DNA of 64,000 nucleotides from a bacterium (lineage in GTDB: Bacteria; UBP4; UBA4092; JAOAEQ01). The translations under genes were made by a program, and so were the position numbers. The notes under the pieces were generated by a model that saw nothing but the letters and a program-made list of their open reading frames with translations, had not been told where the DNA came from and ran no database searches. Location of the stretch: assembly GCA_026416715.1 (NCBI GenBank), contig JAOAEQ010000007.1, forward strand, positions 41,658-105,657. Reading direction: 5' to 3'. This document shows, one piece after another, positions 62,570 to 64,000 of this stretch. Position 1 is the stretch's first letter; each line of letters begins with the position of its first letter.

Positions 62570-62635
62570 TTAATATTTGAACCAGGCACATACTTTTTCT
62601 GGTTTTACGCCTTTTTTAAGGACTATGACCTTCAC
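62570..62635 (-). CDS. 21-residue candidate RiPP precursor peptide
   Basis: GTG 62635 to TAA 62570. The peptide opens MKVIVLKKGV, residue 11 is Lys, and it ends PEKVCAWFKY. GGAGGGAGGT lies 4-5 bases before the GTG, a near-perfect Shine-Dalgarno. It sits 125 bases downstream of a radical SAM/SPASM gene on the same strand and just before a terminator. K14-x3-W18 has the spacing of the Lys-Trp crosslink in streptide, and Cys16 or the W-F-K triplet could also be modified. The short basic leader and aromatic core fit a ribosomal peptide natural product or peptide cofactor; this is inference. Confidence 0.6.
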   Translation of the reverse strand: MKVIVLKKGVKPEKVCAWFKY

Positions 62636-62673
62636 GCCTACCTCCCTCCTCTCTCCGTAATTTCGGTTTTATC

Positions 62674-62750
62674 TCTTCACTCAAAGCTCTAGAGTGAAGA
62701 TGGATGTATATACCCACCTGAACTCTGACGCCCAATTCAGAGTTCGGTGG
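62674..62750 (-). other. two strong hairpins in the leader of the 21-codon ORF
   Basis: TCTTCACTC/GAGTGAAGA (62674-62682 with 62692-62700) forms a 9-bp stem. CCACC plus GAACTCTGA (62714-62728) pairs with TCAGAGTTC plus GGTGG (62737-62750), 14 bp with one bulge. They fill the gap between the radical SAM stop and the peptide. They lack T tracts, so they may protect or process the message rather than end it. Confidence 0.5.
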
Positions 62751-62760
62751 TGTTATTCAT

Positions 62761-64000
62761 TCATAATTTACTACTCCCTTCGTTAACACTAACCGTTGCA
62801 TAATCCGATTTTAATACGGCTAGTCCAACTGAATCGAAATAAGATTTTTCACAAACGACTTGAGTATAATCACCAAACTTAACCTGCGCACAATACCGGC
62901 ATCCAGCGCCGCAAATCGGGAAATAGATACAATCGAGACATTCTTTTGGGGCATTAACATTGATAAAATCTGAATACCGCTGATTAAACCCCGTGCGGAT
63001 ATCACCGATGATAAATTCTGGTCTTCCAACGAACCCTGCGCATTTATAAAAGTTCCCAACCGGGTCAATTACCAGACTATTATCGAAATTGAATTCGCAA
63101 GGACCGAGAACCAGATAATCCGGAACCGAGAATCCGCGTGATTTAGCTTCATTCCGAAGATGCAACATCGCAGATAAATCCGATTCGGCAAAAGAGATAC
63201 TCGCGCATTGCGCTGCAACCGCTGAAGTTTTTTGGTTTGTATTCAGAATCGGTTTAAATGAAATATGTTTAATGCGGTCGGTCAATCCCAGTTCTTTTAA
63301 TTCATCGAGCATTTCCGAAAAACTCGCGATATTTTCCGCATCGTAGTTTCCGGATACTATCAGGTTAATTTCCTCCGGTAACGTTAAAAGATTATCAAAA
63401 ATCGCTTGATACGAATCAATCTGGGTTTTACTCGGTCGCTTTCGATTATGGAACTCGCGATTCCCGTCGATTGTGACTTTAACTTGGGTTATTCGGCAAT
63501 CAGCCAGTTTTCTTGCTGTCGATTTATATAGGAGCACACCATTTGAAATGAGTTCTGCATGATAAGTTATATTCTTGGTGTCGCAAAACGCGCATATCGT
63601 TGAACTAATTTTTGTTATCGCTTGCTGGTTTAATAAAGGTTCTCCGCCGTAAAAGCAAATTCTCACCTGGCGAATTTGCTTTTCAGATATCTGCTGTTGA
63701 ATCCACTGAATTACCCGATTCTGCGTTTCCGCATCCATAAATATCGGTTGAATTACTCCTTCTTCAACGCAATACACACAAGCGAGATTACAGGCGTAGG
63801 TAGTTAAAATCGTTAAATTTAACGTGTGATTATTATTTCGAATATCAGCTAACCAAGTACTGATGGTTTCAGTTTCGTCAATGGTATCAGGGATTAAGAA
63901 TTTTTCTTCAATAAGCGGAGTTAATGAATCATCAGCTTGAATTGAATCAGGAAATTGGGTGAGAACATCTTTAGTCTGCTGATTGAGATATACAAGTGAT
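62761..64000 (-). CDS. radical SAM/SPASM peptide-maturase-like protein (5' end off the window)
   Basis: The frame is open from the right edge (64000) to TGA at 62761, at least 412 codons, so the start is missing. The visible N-terminal part resembles a RiPP-recognition-type domain (SLVYLNQQTKDVLTQF; LIEEKFLIPD). The cluster motif CNLACVYC has its Cys codons at 63790-63792, 63778-63780 and 63769-63771. CFYGGEPLLN and TKVTIDG-like VKVTIDGNREFHN match SPASM maturases. The C-terminal SPASM domain shows YKCAGFVGRPEFIIGDI and CLDCIYFPICGAGCRYCAQ for auxiliary 4Fe-4S clusters. A 21-codon ORF follows and is its likely substrate. Confidence 0.9.
   Translation of the reverse strand, partial: SLVYLNQQTKDVLTQFPDSIQADDSLTPLIEEKFLIPDTIDETETISTWLADIRNNNHTLNLTILTTYACNLACVYCVEEGVIQPIFMDAETQNRVIQWIQQQISEKQIRQVRICFYGGEPLLNQQAITKISSTICAFCDTKNITYHAELISNGVLLYKSTARKLADCRITQVKVTIDGNREFHNRKRPSKTQIDSYQAIFDNLLTLPEEINLIVSGNYDAENIASFSEMLDELKELGLTDRIKHISFKPILNTNQKTSAVAAQCASISFAESDLSAMLHLRNEAKSRGFSVPDYLVLGPCEFNFDNSLVIDPVGNFYKCAGFVGRPEFIIGDIRTGFNQRYSDFINVNAPKECLDCIYFPICGAGCRYCAQVKFGDYTQVVCEKSYFDSVGLAVLKSDYATVSVNEGSSKL

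Overview
The window is a dense stretch of bacterial chromosome with low GC (about 38-40% by eye), intergenic gaps mostly under 300 bases and genes on both strands. It encodes lipid A enzymes (LpxA, LpxI, LpxB), a Kdo-pathway isomerase (KdsD) and several lipoproteins and signal peptides, so the organism is a diderm that makes LPS. A 29-residue very basic protein of the AURKAIP1/COX24 (mS38-like) type, a DUF7948-like exported protein, a GFTLIELL prepilin and the LpxI route fit an uncultivated lineage, perhaps near the FCB group. I cannot fix the phylum from sequence alone. No prophage, insertion sequence, CRISPR array or rRNA was seen.

Layout. 1-6.9 kb (minus): a truncated PTPS-related membrane protein, a Leu/Ile/Val-type binding lipoprotein, an MsbA-like ABC exporter, an Eis-like acetyltransferase, an exported alpha/beta-hydrolase-like protein, then tRNA-Arg(ACG). 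7.2-11.9 kb (plus): a TrpF homologue lacking the catalytic cysteine, coupled to a putative TIM-barrel glycosidase; threonine ammonia-lyase; a hypothetical. 12.1-16.8 kb: a B12-type radical SAM protein and a sugar-activation set (GHMP kinase, GalU-like nucleotidyltransferase, CDP-paratose-2-epimerase-like protein). 16.9-24.8 kb: carB, a DUF7948-only exported protein, class II aldolase with a Cys-rich tail, phosphohexomutase, the mS38-like protein, ispE. 24.9-32.3 kb: tRNA-Val(GAC), tldD-tldE, a macrodomain protein, and lpxA-lpxI-(gnnA-like)-lpxB.

32.3-41.0 kb (minus): a DUF819 membrane protein, then a compact run of nine genes combining a GlmL/MutL-like ASKHA protein with at least five membrane proteins and a barrel-sandwich/KOW-like protein. 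I know of no assigned function for this set and treat it as a candidate undescribed system. 41.2-49.0 kb: a UroD-family methyltransferase-like protein, dihydrolipoyl dehydrogenase, Na/Pi cotransporter, cinA, a small transaldolase and kdsD. 49.0-54.4 kb (minus): a surface cluster with a 1093-residue helical-repeat lipoprotein and an exported zinc-ribbon protein. 54.7-61.5 kb: hslV, a lytic transglycosylase whose SLT domain appears circularly permuted, a histidine kinase plus HD-GYP regulator pair, and a peptide-type binding lipoprotein. 61.5-64 kb (minus): a prepilin with a sigma-54-like site, and a radical SAM/SPASM maturase followed by a 21-codon ORF with a strong Shine-Dalgarno and a terminator, which looks like a new RiPP locus.

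Three observations stand out: the radical SAM/SPASM plus 21-residue peptide pair, the reversed motif order in the SLT domain, and the GlmL-like membrane operon, which includes a possible +1 frameshift junction. All calls come from reading the sequence; no database search was run.
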